Assembly (NCBI GenBank): GCA_002309395.1
Contig: DBWU01000028.1
Coordinates: 10,761 to 24,402, forward strand
Length of the DNA stretch: 13,642 nucleotides
Direction of reading: 5' to 3'
Source of the DNA: Oscillospiraceae bacterium UBA1230
Lineage (GTDB): Bacteria > Bacillota > Clostridia > Oscillospirales > Oscillospiraceae
Made by a program: the position numbers and the translations under genes. Below, in pieces: positions 6,134-13,642 of the stretch. The notes beneath the pieces were generated by a model. That model had not been told where the DNA came from and did not search any database. It saw only the letters and a program-made list of their open reading frames with translations. Each line of letters opens with the position of its first letter. The first letter of the stretch is position 1.

Positions 6134-6211
6134 TTTCCGTGTTCCTATAAAAACGCATCCGGGCGGGTATACTTTGGTAGCGCCGACTCAATGTAACAGG
6201 AGGTATTTTTT

Positions 6212-6793
6212 ATGAGCTTGGTTCCCTACGTGGTGGAGCAGACCAACCGCGGTGAGCGGTCATATGACATTTTTTCCCGTCTGCTCAACGATCGCATCAT
6301 CTTCCTGGGCGAGGAGGTAAACGATACCACCGCCAGTCTGGTAGTTGCCCAGATGCTGTATCTGGAGGCACAGGACCCGGACAAGGATATCCAGTTGTAC
6401 ATCAACAGTCCCGGCGGCTCCGTTACCGCCGGTATGGCGATCTACGATACGATGCAGTATATTAAATGCGACGTGTCGACGATCTGCGTGGGTATGGCGG
6501 CGAGCATGGGCGCCTTTTTGCTCAGCGCCGGCGCGAAGGGTAAGCGTATCGCCCTGCCCAATGCGGAGATCATGATCCATCAGCCCTCCGCCGGTACGCA
6601 GGGAAAGGTAACGGATATGGAGATCGACGTGGAGCATTTTCTGCGGATCAAGGAGCGTTTGAACCGTATTCTGGCGGAGAACACCGGCAAAACGCCGGAG
6701 CAGGTGAAAGCGGATTCCGAGCGCGACCGCTGGATGGCGGCGGAAGAAGCGAAAGAATACGGCTTGGTGGATAAAGTCATTTACAAGAGGTAA
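6212..6793 (+). CDS. clpP: ATP-dependent Clp protease proteolytic subunit
   Basis: This is the serine peptidase that forms the double-heptamer chamber and degrades substrates fed by ClpX or other Clp ATPases. The catalytic triad is S98 (GMAASMG), H123 (MIHQPS) and D172 (ERDRWM). The 193 residues match the E. coli and Bacillus proteins almost position for position. AGGAGGT (6198-6204) lies seven bases before the start. The 78-base gap after tig contains a TATACT (6168-6173) without a good -35, so a weak internal promoter is possible. It is followed after five bases by clpX, implying co-transcription and matched synthesis of the two partners. Confidence 0.98.
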   Translation: MSLVPYVVEQTNRGERSYDIFSRLLNDRIIFLGEEVNDTTASLVVAQMLYLEAQDPDKDIQLYINSPGGSVTAGMAIYDTMQYIKCDVSTICVGMAASMGAFLLSAGAKGKRIALPNAEIMIHQPSAGTQGKVTDMEIDVEHFLRIKERLNRILAENTGKTPEQVKADSERDRWMAAEEAKEYGLVDKVIYKR

Positions 6794-6798
6794 CGGAT

Positions 6799-8100
6799 AT
6801 GTCGGAGGATAAAAAGGCGCTGCGCTGTTCCTTCTGCGGTAAGACGGAAGGGCAGGTCCGCCGGATGATACAGGGTCCTGCCGGTGTGCGGATCTGCGAC
6901 GAGTGCGTGGAGCTGTGTATGTCGATCCTGGAGGACGGATACGACGATTCCGCTGAGCGCACCGATCCCTTTACCGATTTGGAAGAACTGCCCACACCGC
7001 GCCAGATCAAGGACGTGCTGGACCAATACGTGATCGGACAGGAGCAGGCAAAGCTGGCACTGTCCGTGGCGGTGTATAATCACTATAAGCGCATCTATTT
7101 TGCCGACGATGAGGACGTGGAGCTGCAAAAGAGCAACATCCTGATGATCGGCCCCACCGGCAGCGGCAAGACGCTGTTTGCCCAGACACTGGCGCGTATT
7201 TTGAAAGTGCCGTTTGCGATCGCCGATGCGACGACGCTGACGGAGGCCGGTTACGTGGGCGACGACGTGGAGAACATTCTTCTGCGCCTTTTGCAATCGG
7301 CGGATTTTGACGTGGAGCTGGCGGAGCGCGGTATCATCTACGTGGATGAGATCGATAAGATCGCCCGAAAGAGCGAGAATACCTCCATCACCCGCGACGT
7401 GTCCGGCGAAGGCGTTCAGCAGGCGCTTTTAAAGCTGCTGGAAGGCACGGTCGCCAACGTGCCGCCTCAGGGCGGCAGAAAGCACCCCCATCAGGAGTTC
7501 ATACAGGTGAATACCGCCAACATCCTCTTTATCTGCGGCGGTGCTTTTGAAGGACTGGAGAAGATCATCGAACAGCGGACCGACCGCAAAGCCATCGGCT
7601 TTGACGCCGCCGTGCAGACCAAGGAACAGCGCCGGAGCGGCAAGCTGTTGCAGGAAGTACAGCCTCACGATCTGCTGAAATTCGGTATCATCCCCGAACT
7701 GGTGGGGCGCTTGCCGGTGATCACGGCGCTGAACGGACTGGAAAAGGCGGATCTTATCCGCATTCTGACCGAGCCGAAGAACGCGCTGGTAAAGCAGTAT
7801 CAGAAGCTGTTTTCCTATGACGGCGTTAAACTTAAGTTCGACGACGGCGCGTTGGACGCGATCGCCGACCGTGCCATTGAGCGCGAGATCGGCGCCCGCG
7901 GTTTACGCGCGGTGATGGAGAGCGTGTTGACCGGGCTGATGTTCGATATTCCGTCCGATGAAACGATCTGCTCCGTGACCATTACGGCAGATTGCGTGAA
8001 GGGCGGCGCATCGCCGCTTCTTGAGCGCGATGCGGAAAAAGCGCCGCACCGTGCGAAACTGAAAAGCAAAGCGGAGAATGGTTCGGAATCGGCTTCGTAA
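6799..8100 (+). CDS. clpX: Clp protease ATP-binding subunit ClpX
   Basis: This AAA+ unfoldase recognises tagged substrates and threads them into ClpP. The N-terminal zinc-binding domain has C10, C13, C33 and C36. Walker A is GPTGSGKT (118-125), the pore loop GYVG follows, and Walker B is IIYVDEID (179-186). The ClpP-docking loop IGF is at 266-268 (RKAIGFDA). The 433 residues are normal, with a charged C-terminal tail. AGAGG (6786-6790), overlapping the end of clpP, is the ribosome binding site, eight bases before the ATG. All residues needed for partnership with the adjacent ClpP are intact. Confidence 0.98.
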   Translation: MSEDKKALRCSFCGKTEGQVRRMIQGPAGVRICDECVELCMSILEDGYDDSAERTDPFTDLEELPTPRQIKDVLDQYVIGQEQAKLALSVAVYNHYKRIYFADDEDVELQKSNILMIGPTGSGKTLFAQTLARILKVPFAIADATTLTEAGYVGDDVENILLRLLQSADFDVELAERGIIYVDEIDKIARKSENTSITRDVSGEGVQQALLKLLEGTVANVPPQGGRKHPHQEFIQVNTANILFICGGAFEGLEKIIEQRTDRKAIGFDAAVQTKEQRRSGKLLQEVQPHDLLKFGIIPELVGRLPVITALNGLEKADLIRILTEPKNALVKQYQKLFSYDGVKLKFDDGALDAIADRAIEREIGARGLRAVMESVLTGLMFDIPSDETICSVTITADCVKGGASPLLERDAEKAPHRAKLKSKAENGSESAS

Positions 8101-8109
8101 CAGCAAGCA

Positions 8110-8142
8110 ACCGGGAGAGTGACTTCGCGCCGCTCTCCCGGT
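8110..8142 (+). promoter_or_regulatory. Stem-loop between clpX and lon
   Basis: A perfect 10-bp stem (8110-8119 with 8133-8142) closes a 13-base loop. It is followed by ACTCTTATC rather than a real T-run, so it would be at most a weak terminator. It may cut down read-through from clpPX into lon or protect the clpX transcript end. Confidence 0.6.
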
Positions 8143-8188
8143 ACTCTTATCTCCGCACCGGCGCTCACGCTGAAGAAAAGGAGCAACC

Positions 8189-10585
8189 ATGGAACGTATT
8201 ACGATGAATATTCCGCTGTTGGCACTGCGGGGCATAACGGTGTTTCCCGGTTTGACCGCCAGCCTTGATATTGAGCGTGAGATCTCTATGTACGCGCTTG
8301 ACCGCGCCATGGAGAACGATCGCCGTATCTTCCTTGTCACACAGCGTGAGATCAGTACACAGCAGCCGGCGGAAGCGGATCTCTACCGCGTCGGCACGCT
8401 GTGCCGCATTTTGCAGATCATCAAAACCTCGGATAATTCCGTACGGGTGATCGTAGAAGGCGAACAACGCGCCAGAGTGCGTCGTTTGTGGCAAACGCAT
8501 CCGTTTTTGCAAGCAAACGCGGAGCTGTTGGAGGAGGAACCGTACCGCGCCGGCGCGAAGGCGGAGGCGTTGCTGCGGCAGACGTATTCACTCTTCGGCG
8601 AGTATCAGGAGCTGGCGACGCATTTGAGCGACGAGATGCTCTCGGCGGTACTGGATCAAAAGGATCCCGGCCGTCTGGCGGATTTCGTCGGGCAGAATCT
8701 GCCGCTGCGGCACGTGGATCGCCAGCGCATTCTGGAGGAGTTGCACCCGCTGCACAGGCTTCAGATCGTTAATGAGATCCTGGCGCGGGAAGTGGACGTG
8801 ATCTCAATGGAGGTGCGTTTGGAAAACGAGGTGCGCGAGCGCGTATCCCGGATCCAGAAGAACGCCATCTTGCGCGAGCAGGTGAAAGTGCTCCGCCAGG
8901 AGCTGGGGGAGGACGACGACGAGGAACTGGCGGAATACGCCGAGCGCATCCGCAAAGCCAAACTGCCGGAGGAGGCGGAAAAGAAACTGCTCAAGGAACT
9001 GGACCGTTTAGGCAAACAGCCGTACGGCAGCGCCGAAGCCTCGGTGATCCGCAATTATCTGGACGTTTGCCTTGAGATCCCCTGGGGGAAGACCACCCGT
9101 GACCGTGCCGACGTGCAGAGCGCCGGACGCATACTGGATCGGGATCACTATGGGCTCGACAAGGTAAAGGAACAGATCCTTGAGTACATTGCCGTACGGC
9201 AGATCCACCCCGGCGCAAAAGGGAAGATCCTGTGCCTTGTGGGGCCTCCCGGCGTGGGTAAGACCTCCATCGCCCTCTCCGTCGCCGAGGCGATGCACCG
9301 TAAGCTGGCGCGTTTGAGTCTGGGCGGCGTGCGTGACGAGGCGGATATTCGCGGTCACCGCAAAACCTATATCGGCGCCATGCCCGGCCGCATCGTTGAG
9401 GCACTGATCCGCGGCGGCTCCATGAATCCGCTGATGGTGCTTGACGAGATCGACAAGCTGGGCGCCGATTCCCGGGGCGATCCGGCGGCGGCACTGTTGG
9501 AGGTGCTGGACGGGGAGCAGAACAGCTCCTTCCGCGATCATTTTGTGGAATTGCCGGTGGACTTAAGTCAGGTCATGTTCATCACCACCGCCAATACGCT
9601 GGATACGGTGCCGCGCCCCTTGCTCGACCGTATGGAGGTCGTGCAATTGACCAGCTATACCGACGAAGAGAAGGTGGAGATCGCCAAACGCCATCTCATT
9701 CCCAAACAGCTTCGGGAGCACGGACTCAAGCGCCGCCAGCTCCATATCGCCGACGAGGCGTTGCGCCTCATCATTCGCCGCTATACCCGTGAATCGGGCG
9801 TCCGCATTTTGGAGCGGCAGATCGGTAAGCTGTGCCGGAAAGCGGCAATCTCTTTTGTCACAACAGACGTAAAGGCAATCACCATTACAGAAAAAACCCT
9901 ACATAGCTACCTTGGCGTTCAAAAATACAACGACGATCTGCGCCGAGAACAGGACGAGATCGGCGTGGTGAACGGCTTGGCGTGGACAGAAGTCGGCGGA
10001 GAACTGCTGGAGGTAGAGGTCAACGCCGTGGAGGGAAGCGGCAAGCTGGAGCTGACCGGCAATTTGGGCACTGTGATGCAGGAATCCTGCAAGGCGGCGC
10101 TGAGCTGTCTGCGTAGCCGGTGGGAAGCACTGGGTATCCCCTGTGACTTCTATAAGACGATGGATATTCACGTGCATTTCCCGGAAGGCGCCGTGCCAAA
10201 GGACGGACCGTCCGCCGGTATCGCGATCGCCACTGCCATGCTTTCCGCTCTGACCGGCCGTAAGGTGCGCGCTTCGGTGGCAATGACGGGGGAAGTGACG
10301 CTCAGAGGGAGGGTCCTGCCCATCGGAGGCTTGAAGGAGAAAACCATGGCGGCGTATCGAAGCGGCGTCAAGACGGTGATCCTGCCCCGTGACAACGCAA
10401 AAGATCTGGAGGAGATCGACACCGTGGTATTCCGCGCGCTTCGCTTCATCCCGGTGGATAGCGTGGACGCGGTATTTGCCGCCGCACTGGTGCCGGAGGA
10501 TCGGCGCCGCGCGGTAGAACATCTGGCGGCTGTCGGCGCGCCGGAGCTGACGGGACGGGAGGTGCGCCTTGGCGATCAACTTTAA
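8189..10585 (+). CDS. lon: ATP-dependent protease Lon (LonA type)
   Basis: It degrades damaged and some regulatory proteins in the cytoplasm. The 798 residues contain the N-terminal substrate-binding domain (about 8-200, starting IPLLALRGITVFPG), a coiled region (about 200-300), an AAA+ module with Walker A GPPGVGKT (352-359) and Walker B LMVLDEIDK, and the C-terminal peptidase with the Ser-Lys dyad S675 (PKDGPSAG) and K718 (GGLKEKT), 43 residues apart as in E. coli Lon. AAAGGAG (8177-8183) is five bases before the ATG. A segment near 9840-9950, in the linker before the peptidase domain, is less GC-rich than the rest. It overlaps engB by 17 bases, matching the lonA-ysxC pair of Bacillus. Confidence 0.97.
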   Translation: MERITMNIPLLALRGITVFPGLTASLDIEREISMYALDRAMENDRRIFLVTQREISTQQPAEADLYRVGTLCRILQIIKTSDNSVRVIVEGEQRARVRRLWQTHPFLQANAELLEEEPYRAGAKAEALLRQTYSLFGEYQELATHLSDEMLSAVLDQKDPGRLADFVGQNLPLRHVDRQRILEELHPLHRLQIVNEILAREVDVISMEVRLENEVRERVSRIQKNAILREQVKVLRQELGEDDDEELAEYAERIRKAKLPEEAEKKLLKELDRLGKQPYGSAEASVIRNYLDVCLEIPWGKTTRDRADVQSAGRILDRDHYGLDKVKEQILEYIAVRQIHPGAKGKILCLVGPPGVGKTSIALSVAEAMHRKLARLSLGGVRDEADIRGHRKTYIGAMPGRIVEALIRGGSMNPLMVLDEIDKLGADSRGDPAAALLEVLDGEQNSSFRDHFVELPVDLSQVMFITTANTLDTVPRPLLDRMEVVQLTSYTDEEKVEIAKRHLIPKQLREHGLKRRQLHIADEALRLIIRRYTRESGVRILERQIGKLCRKAAISFVTTDVKAITITEKTLHSYLGVQKYNDDLRREQDEIGVVNGLAWTEVGGELLEVEVNAVEGSGKLELTGNLGTVMQESCKAALSCLRSRWEALGIPCDFYKTMDIHVHFPEGAVPKDGPSAGIAIATAMLSALTGRKVRASVAMTGEVTLRGRVLPIGGLKEKTMAAYRSGVKTVILPRDNAKDLEEIDTVVFRALRFIPVDSVDAVFAAALVPEDRRRAVEHLAAVGAPELTGREVRLGDQL

Positions 10586-11162
10586 CAAGGCGGAATTTAT
10601 CCGCTCAGCGGCACAGCCTGCGTCCTTCATCCGGGATCAGTTGCCGCAGGTGGCGTTTGCCGGACGTTCCAACGTGGGCAAATCCTCGGTCATCAACTGC
10701 CTGTCCGGGCGGAAAAATCTGGCGCGTGTAGGCGCTACGCCCGGAAAAACCACACAGATCAACTATTTTTCCGTGGACGGAAAGCTCTATTATACCGATC
10801 TGCCCGGATACGGCTACGCCCAGGTTTCCAAAACCGAGCGCGAACGCTGGGGCAGATTGATGGAACAATACTTTTCCGAGAGCGGACTCATTACGCTGGG
10901 CGTACAGATCGTAGACGCGCGCCATGCCCCCACGGCGGACGACGTGACCATGTGCGACTGGTTCAAGGCGAGCGGCTGTCCGTTCGTGGTAGTTGCCAAC
11001 AAGGTGGACAAGCTGAAAAAGAGGGAAGTCGAGCCGAATCTCCTGCGGATACGGGAGGTGCTGTCCTTGCGCCAGACGGATCGCCTGATCCCGTTTTCCG
11101 CGGAAACCGGGTTCGGCAAGGGGGAGCTGCTGGGCGCGATCCGTGAGATGACGGAAAGGTAA
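10569..11162 (+). CDS. engB: Ribosome biogenesis GTP-binding protein EngB (YsxC/YihA)
   Basis: This GTPase is needed for 50S subunit assembly. Its 197 residues have the G motifs in normal order: G1 GRSNVGKS (32-39), G2 with T61 in GATPGKTTQ, G3 DLPGYG (77-82), G4 NKVD (144-147) and G5 SAETG near 175. The start is a TTG (10569-10571) inside the end of lon, supported by GGGAGGTG four bases upstream and by the fit to the family N-terminus (FNKAEFIRSA). This is the second 50S-assembly GTPase of the window after rbgA. A strong terminator follows about 30 bases after the stop. Confidence 0.96.
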   Translation: MAINFNKAEFIRSAAQPASFIRDQLPQVAFAGRSNVGKSSVINCLSGRKNLARVGATPGKTTQINYFSVDGKLYYTDLPGYGYAQVSKTERERWGRLMEQYFSESGLITLGVQIVDARHAPTADDVTMCDWFKASGCPFVVVANKVDKLKKREVEPNLLRIREVLSLRQTDRLIPFSAETGFGKGELLGAIREMTER

Positions 11163-11191
11163 GCGATTAAAACGATCTGCGGGTACGATCG

Positions 11192-11224
11192 AAACACCAC
11201 AGGGCGGTGTTCCTGTGGTGTTTT
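11192..11224 (+). terminator. Intrinsic terminator after engB
   Basis: A perfect 12-bp stem (11192-11203 with 11212-11223) with an 8-base loop ends in TTTT. It closes the lon-engB unit. Confidence 0.9.
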
Positions 11225-11225
11225 G

Positions 11226-11244
11226 CTGCGCCTGAACGGCGCAG
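11226..11244 (+). repeat. Short inverted repeat after the engB terminator
   Basis: A 7-bp GC-rich stem (11226-11232 with 11238-11244) with a TGAAC loop follows directly after the terminator. There is no T-run. It may be a remnant or a second RNA hairpin; no function is evident. Confidence 0.4.
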
Positions 11245-11291
11245 ACGAGGCCGTATATAAAAAAATTGCGCTAATTGCAGAAAAAGACTAC

Positions 11292-11317
11292 CATTTCTGG
11301 AAATGATGTGGTATCAT
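11292..11317 (+). promoter_or_regulatory. pckA promoter with overlapping inverted repeats
   Basis: TATCAT at 11312-11317 preceded by TG at 11309-11310 forms an extended -10 box; the -35 region (around 11289-11294) is poor. Two inverted repeats overlap it: CATTTC-TG-GAAATG (11292-11305) and ATGAT-N5-ATCAT (11303-11317). Their position over the promoter fits a repressor operator, but no known regulator consensus is recognised. Confidence 0.4.
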
Positions 11318-11364
11318 GTATGCAGTGGAGATTTTGATTTGAGGGAAATCGTTTATTTTCATAT

Positions 11365-11370
11365 AGGAGG
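11365..11370 (+). promoter_or_regulatory. Ribosome binding site AGGAGG deciding the pckA start
   Basis: A full AGGAGG lies seven bases before ATG 11378. The in-frame ATG at 11303 lies within the promoter region and would add 25 residues not typical of the family. Confidence 0.85.
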
Positions 11371-11377
11371 AATACAC

Positions 11378-12943
11378 ATGGAAACCTACGGATTGGAAAA
11401 ACTCGGCATTATCAACGCGGCGGCGGTGTACCGCAATCTTACACCGGCACAGTTGACGGAGCATGCTCTGCGCCGCGGAGAGGGCACCCTGTCCAACACC
11501 GGCGCCCTGGTGGTCAAGACCGGCAAGTATACCGGCCGCAGCGCCAACGACAAGTTCATCGTCGATACCCCTGCCGTACACGGCGATATCGCGTGGGGCA
11601 AGGTGAACCGCCCCATCGAGAAGGCAAAGTATGAAGCTATTCGCTCGAAGGTCGTGGCCTATCTGCAGGGTAAGGACGTGTTTATTTTTGACGGCTTTGC
11701 CGGCGCCGATCCTAAGTACACCAAGGGTTTCCGCATCGTCAACGAGTTGGCGAGCCAGAACCTCTTTATCCATCAGCTTCTGCGCCGTCCCACGGCGGAG
11801 CAGCTGGCGAATTTCACTGCCGACTATACCATCATTGCCGCACCCGGCTTCAAGTGCATCCCCGAGATCGACGGCACGCGCAGTGAAGCGGCGATCCTGG
11901 TAGACTACGAGGCGCACGAAGTGGTGATCTGCGGCAGTCAGTATGCCGGCGAGATCAAGAAGTCTGTGTTCTCCGTGATGAACTACGTTCTGCCCAAGAT
12001 GGGCGTGTTCCCCATGCACTGCTCCGCCAACATCGGTAAGGACGGTGACAGTGCCGTGTTCTTCGGCTTGAGCGGCACCGGCAAGACCACGTTGTCCGCC
12101 GACCCCAACCGCAAGCTGATCGGTGACGACGAGCACGGCTGGGCGGACGACTCCGTATTCAACTTTGAGGGCGGTTGCTATGCCAAGTGCATCAACCTCA
12201 GTCCCGAAGGCGAGCCGGAGATCTATAACGCCATCAAGTTCGGAGCTCTGGTGGAAAACGTGGTCATGGATCCCGATACCCGTGAGTTTGACTTTGACGA
12301 TGATTCCCTCGCTGTCAACTCCCGCGTGGGCTATCCTGTGGACTATATCCCCAACGCGGAGCTGTCCGGTATGAGCCCCAGCGTTCCCAAGACCGTGATC
12401 TTCCTGACGGCGGATGCCTACGGCGTACTGCCCCCCATCAGCAAACTGAATAAGAACCAGGCGATGTACTATTTCGTTTCCGGCTTCACCTCCAAGGTCG
12501 CCGGCACCGAGATCGGCATCACCGAGCCGGTTCCCACATTCTCTACCTGCTTCGGCGAGCCGTTTTTGCCGCTGGATCCTTCCGTCTATGCCTCCATGCT
12601 GGCGGAGAAGGTGGAAAAGGCCGGCGCCAAAGTGTATCTGGTCAACACCGGCTGGAACGGTACCGGCAAGCGCATGAAGCTCAGCTACACCCGCGCCATG
12701 GTCACCGCCGCCCTCACCGGCGAGATCGAAAAGAGCGAGTTTGTGATCGATCCCACCTTCGGCGTAGAGGTTCCCACCAGCATCGAGGGCGTACCCTCCG
12801 AGCTGCTGATCCCTGCCAATACGTGGGAGGATAAGGCGGCATACGCGGCAAGCTGCAAGAAGCTCGCCGCCAGCTTCGTGGAGAACTTCAAGAAGTACAC
12901 GCACATGAGCAGTGACGTGGTCGCCGCCGGTCCCAAGGCGTAA
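11378..12943 (+). CDS. pckA: Phosphoenolpyruvate carboxykinase (ATP)
   Basis: It interconverts oxaloacetate plus ATP with phosphoenolpyruvate, CO2 and ADP. In anaerobic gut Firmicutes it can run either toward gluconeogenesis or toward CO2 fixation; direction cannot be told from sequence. The 521 residues are normal for the ATP type. Motifs are the substrate loop GRSANDK (53-59, commonly GRSPxDK), YAGEIKK (189-195), metal-site H214 (MHCSAN), the P-loop GLSGTGKTT (230-238) and GDDEHGW (249-255), then FNFEGGCYAKC. It stands as its own unit between two terminators. Codon use is strongly biased (many GGC, ACC, AAG, GTC), as expected for a highly expressed gene. Confidence 0.97.
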   Translation: METYGLEKLGIINAAAVYRNLTPAQLTEHALRRGEGTLSNTGALVVKTGKYTGRSANDKFIVDTPAVHGDIAWGKVNRPIEKAKYEAIRSKVVAYLQGKDVFIFDGFAGADPKYTKGFRIVNELASQNLFIHQLLRRPTAEQLANFTADYTIIAAPGFKCIPEIDGTRSEAAILVDYEAHEVVICGSQYAGEIKKSVFSVMNYVLPKMGVFPMHCSANIGKDGDSAVFFGLSGTGKTTLSADPNRKLIGDDEHGWADDSVFNFEGGCYAKCINLSPEGEPEIYNAIKFGALVENVVMDPDTREFDFDDDSLAVNSRVGYPVDYIPNAELSGMSPSVPKTVIFLTADAYGVLPPISKLNKNQAMYYFVSGFTSKVAGTEIGITEPVPTFSTCFGEPFLPLDPSVYASMLAEKVEKAGAKVYLVNTGWNGTGKRMKLSYTRAMVTAALTGEIEKSEFVIDPTFGVEVPTSIEGVPSELLIPANTWEDKAAYAASCKKLAASFVENFKKYTHMSSDVVAAGPKA

Positions 12944-12962
12944 GACAACCGCAGAAGAATCA

Positions 12963-12998
12963 ACACGCCGGAAGAACCGTCTTCCGGCGTGTGCTTTT
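12963..12998 (+). terminator. Intrinsic terminator after pckA, abutting the next ribosome binding site
   Basis: A perfect 13-bp stem (12963-12975 with 12980-12992) with an ACCG loop is followed by GCTTTT. The next bases, AGGAGG (12999-13004), are the ribosome binding site of the following gene, so terminator and translation start share one stretch. Confidence 0.88.
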
Positions 12999-13008
12999 AG
13001 GAGGACCT

Positions 13009-13332
13009 ATGATCGAATTGCGTATTCTGGTGGACGAGGTAGACTATGCCGCCTTGTCGGACTGGCTGATCCCGATGCTGGCGGAGAGTATGAAAGACGG
13101 TAAGGGCGGCATATTAGGCGAGGTTTTTCACAAGAACCCCGATTTGGCGGCGTCTATGGCGCGCACCGTGCTTTCTAAAATGACCGATCGCAAGAAGGAG
13201 GAGTTGTTGCTCCAACTGATGGATAAGCACCGGGAGAGTATTCTGCGTGCAGGGCGCTCGGCGCTGGCGGAGCATCGCACCGGCATCCATATTGCGTCTT
13301 TTTCTGCCACGGCGGTTCCGCCGCAAGCATAA
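13009..13332 (+). CDS. Small protein of unknown function (107 aa)
   Basis: I do not recognise the family. AGGAGG (12999-13004) four bases before the ATG and host-like codon use make it a real gene. An earlier TTG frame from 12991 would begin inside the terminator and is not credible. The protein appears mostly helical: residues 1-30 (IELRILVDEVDYAALSDWLIPMLAESM) carry alternating hydrophobic and acidic residues, a Gly-rich turn (KDGKGGILG) follows, then a basic helical part (about 45-90, with KMTDRKKEELLLQLMDKHRESIL). The C-terminal 15 residues are small and probably disordered. It has no signal peptide or membrane segment. No promoter is visible between it and pckA, so it seems to depend on read-through of the pckA terminator. 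Confidence 0.75.
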   Translation: MIELRILVDEVDYAALSDWLIPMLAESMKDGKGGILGEVFHKNPDLAASMARTVLSKMTDRKKEELLLQLMDKHRESILRAGRSALAEHRTGIHIASFSATAVPPQA

Positions 13333-13333
13333 A

Positions 13334-13380
13334 ATACCGGCGGCTCTACGCTCTGCAGCCGCCGGTATCCGTATTTTTTT
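13334..13380. terminator. Strong, probably bidirectional terminator
   Basis: A perfect 12-bp stem (13334-13345 with 13357-13368) with an 11-base loop is followed on the plus strand by CCGTATTTTTTT. Read on the minus strand it is followed by TATTTTA. It lies between two convergent genes and can serve both. Confidence 0.88.
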
Positions 13381-13390
13381 CAAGGCGTTT

Positions 13391-13642
13391 CTACACCTGC
13401 GGAAGGTTTTCCACGGCGCGGCGCAGTGCCTCGACCTGCTCCTGCGTCGTCGCCCAGCCGGCGGCAAATCGCACGGCAGAGCGGTCACCGTCCACACGCG
13501 TCCAGTAGTCAAAACCGAAGTCTTTGCCTAAGATACGCAACGCGCTGTCCGGCAGGATAGGATACTGCTGGTTGGTGGGGGAGGCGAACAGCAGGGGACA
13601 GCCGGCATTGGTGAAAATATCCCGGATCTGCGCCGCCATCTC
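13391..13642 (-). CDS. Low-specificity L-threonine aldolase, C-terminal part
   Basis: This PLP-dependent beta-eliminating lyase family protein is expected to split L-threonine into glycine and acetaldehyde. Only the last 83 residues are inside the window; the gene begins beyond the right edge and ends at the stop 13391-13393. The segment ASPTNQQYPILPD, then FGFDYWTRVDGDRSAVRFAAGWATTQEQVEAL, matches the C-terminal small domain of clostridial threonine aldolases, including the substrate-binding Arg (SAVRF) and the W-A-T motif. The PLP lysine would be upstream, outside the window. It is convergent with the plus-strand genes and shares their terminator, so it is functionally unlinked to them. Confidence 0.82.
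   Translation of the reverse strand, partial: EMAAQIRDIFTNAGCPLLFASPTNQQYPILPDSALRILGKDFGFDYWTRVDGDRSAVRFAAGWATTQEQVEALRRAVENLPQV

Noticed and set aside
9899..10630. A 243-codon minus-strand frame spanning the end of lon and start of engB
   Set aside because: It crosses two certain overlapping plus-strand genes and shows no independent coding evidence.
11288..12904. A 538-codon open frame on the minus strand opposite pckA
   Set aside because: pckA is certain on the plus strand. Strong codon bias in a GC-rich, highly expressed gene leaves the opposite frame open. The translation has no recognisable family and no ribosome binding site supports it.

Overview
This window looks like the chromosome of a moderately GC-rich Firmicute, most likely a Clostridia member of the Oscillospirales/Ruminococcaceae kind. 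The evidence is the gene order rplS-rbgA-rnhB-yraN followed by tig-clpP-clpX-lon-engB, strong AGGAGG ribosome binding sites, short-loop terminators, an ATP-type PEP carboxykinase and GC-rich codon use. The assignment to order is inference from gene order and protein style, not from a search.

Layout. Positions 1-177 are the end of rplS (ribosomal protein L19), closed by a strong terminator. A promoter and ribosome binding site then lead into an ATG at 292, but that frame stops after five codons, where a very AT-rich island of about 0.9 kb begins (about 307 to 1206). The island holds a leader with small repeats and hairpins and one unclassified gene (528-1142, TTG start). It ends inside the first codons of rbgA, which now starts at an ATG inside the island (1180). 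From about 1207 the host composition resumes. A tightly packed, partly overlapping set follows: rbgA, rnhB, yraN, an M19 dipeptidase and a metallophosphoesterase (to 4653).

Positions 4654-11162 are a protein quality-control block. It runs tig (trigger factor), clpP, clpX, lon and engB, and combines nascent-chain folding, two ATP-dependent proteases and a ribosome-assembly GTPase. A strong terminator follows. Next is pckA (11378-12943) with its own promoter region rich in inverted repeats and its own terminator. The ribosome binding site of a small unknown gene (13009-13332) directly abuts that terminator. A probably bidirectional terminator separates this gene from the 3' end of a convergent threonine aldolase gene on the minus strand, cut by the window edge.

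Most of the window is ordinary housekeeping DNA. The part that stands out is the AT-rich island that displaced the native start of rbgA, an important 50S-assembly GTPase, yet left intact the WFPGHM motif with its catalytic histidine. No integrase or transposase is visible, so the island is best read as a small cargo insertion or the remnant of a larger element. A misassembly must be excluded.
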